A DNA stretch of 64,000 nt, taken from Eucommia ulmoides. Taxonomy: Eukaryota; Streptophyta; Magnoliopsida; Garryales; Eucommiaceae. The translations under genes were made by a program, and so were the position numbers. Below are positions 62,805-64,000 of the stretch, piece after piece. Location of the stretch: the NCBI GenBank assembly GCA_016647705.1, contig CM028326.1, positions 5,518,001-5,582,000 on the forward strand, in the 5' to 3' direction. The notes under the pieces are model-generated. The model saw only the letters and a list, made by a program, of their open reading frames with translations, was not told the origin of the DNA and did no database searches. Numbering within the stretch: position 1 is the stretch's first letter; each line of letters begins with the position of its first letter.

Positions 62805-62931
62805 AAAAATCTATTAGAAAAATTATACGGATTGTCGTTTATGAAGTGAGATTTTGATCGTTTAAGTTTTTTCTATATTTAAAATCTATTAGAAAAATTA
62901 GACGAATTGTCGTTTATGAAGTGAAATTTTT
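62805..62931. repeat. Tandem duplication of about 75 bp
   Basis: AATCTATTAGAAAAATTA and GTCGTTTATGAAGTGA occur twice (about 62808 and 62883), a step of about 75 bases. It lies in the upstream region of the 211-aa gene. Confidence 0.8.
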
Positions 62932-63642
62932 ACCTGGATCAAATCTTGTTCACCGTTTTTTATATTTATTTCTATGCTATTTTTCCATTTTACCAGTTAT
63001 AAAGCCATATTTGTTTCATTCAATCTACATCTTTTGTGGGTAGAGAATGCAAATAATGGATATTGCTCAAATTTGCAACTGTGAAAAGAAATCGGGTTAA
63101 AAAATGGCGCCTATGGCCCCCAACTAAAATCAATTTCGTTCAATTTTCTAACATTGTTTACGATTAAACCAAATTATAAGTTTAGGGACCAATTGTGTTG
63201 ATTACAGAATCTCAAACGATTATCTCAATCTTATTTCATAGTATTTTGTTTTTTATTCTATTTGTTAATACAATAAGTATTTTGTTCTTGTTTTTTTCAT
63301 TATACTTTACAATGACATTGTAATCTAAATTTATATTTTTTTTTTTACATTGTCATTTGTTAATCTTGAATGTTTATTTAACAAATAACTTTAATCTATT
63401 TCAATTTTATTTCTCAAATTTCTTATTAATAATTAATTATTTAATTAATTTCTGGATTAATTTTGTTCAACATTATAAGCTTTATGTATTGTTATTTAAA
63501 TATTTCACATTTTTAAATTTAGATTTTTTGAAGTAATTTTACATTTATTTCAATCCCGCAAAATTAAAAATATTATTAATAATTTTGGACAAAAATAAAT
63601 TGTTCTTATAGAGAATAAGAGAATGGTTTGTTTTATTATTAA
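62932..63642. other. AT-rich intergenic region, no gene seen
   Basis: Long A/T runs and no exon-like frame. Confidence 0.6.
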
Positions 63643-64000
63643 CTAGTGTATAACCCGTGCCTGAAGGCACGGGCGTAAATAAATAACCTAATATTTAAGC
63701 AATTAAGCAAAAAATATTAATAGATTTATCACCAAAACATCAATATAGACCATATTGCAAGCGCCCACAACAACAAACATTAACAAAAGTAATGAATTTT
63801 AATTGTTAATATGTGTTGTCAAAATGTCTCTCAATAAATCTGTACCTGAAACAAATAACAATTACTTAATTACCTTATAATAACTCCACCAGTGTAGAAC
63901 TTTTTAAACCAATTCCTACAACAATCAACAAAGTGAATGAATGATTAATGATAAAGTTTTTATAAATAAAAGAGCAACGGAAAAAAATACTAATGGAATT
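63643..64000 (-). mobile_element. Helitron-like 3' end, element continues beyond the window
   Basis: On the minus strand the DNA reads a perfect 8-bp-stem hairpin CCCGTGCC-TTCA-GGCACGGG (63654-63673), then seven bases, then CTAG at 63643-63646, followed by T. Helitrons end in a short hairpin shortly before CTRR and insert between A and T. The 5' TC end is not in view, and the helicase is not seen, so it is probably non-autonomous or just a terminus. Confidence 0.55.

Overview
The window is nuclear DNA of a flowering plant, most likely a eudicot. It is AT-rich, carries intron-rich genes with plant-specific protein families (a CONSTANS-like B-box/CCT factor, a plant-type KNL1, an At3g27390-like membrane protein), and has Tekay/Del, Athila and Tat-type Ty3/gypsy retrotransposons plus many MITEs. 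The species cannot be told from the sequence.

Layout. (1) 1-12655: decayed minus-strand Tekay/Del-type chromovirus elements in an LTR-internal-LTR-internal-LTR arrangement, with a foreign LTR end at 1-610. (2) 12656-15610: intergenic, with a possible copia LTR and a long Tourist-like MITE. (3) 16157-21462: a complete 10-exon plus-strand gene for a 585-aa At3g27390-like membrane protein, with MITEs and a SINE-like unit in its introns and just after its stop. (4) 25900-22094, minus: a COL9/COL10-like gene, 4 coding exons, 375 aa, with a 5'-leader intron; it converges tail-to-tail on gene 3. (5) 26732-33547: an Athila-type element with a GAGAG target duplication. Its interior holds a truncated Tekay element and a large deletion. 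(6) 33694-34325: a Tourist-like MITE. (7) 34569-42435: a minus-strand Tat-type element with no recognisable pol. A 2-kb CACTA transposon carrying a host-gene (CCT8-like) exon sits in its 5' LTR. (8) 42436-47000: gene-free AT-rich DNA. (9) 58427-47969, minus: a complete KNL1 (SPC105/Spc7) kinetochore gene, 16 exons, 1140 aa. Its large intron 14 holds a TIR element with a nested hAT-like MITE. (10) 62606-61125, minus: a 4-exon gene for an unrecognised 211-aa plant protein. (11) 63643: a Helitron-like 3' end facing left.

All exon junctions were read by eye from splice sites and phase, and the phases close in all four genes. The genes do not form a pathway: they are a membrane protein, a transcription regulator, a kinetochore scaffold and an unknown. 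The most notable non-genic content is the layered transposon insertion, much of it datable by target duplications. Its best example is the CACTA element that has picked up a chaperonin exon.
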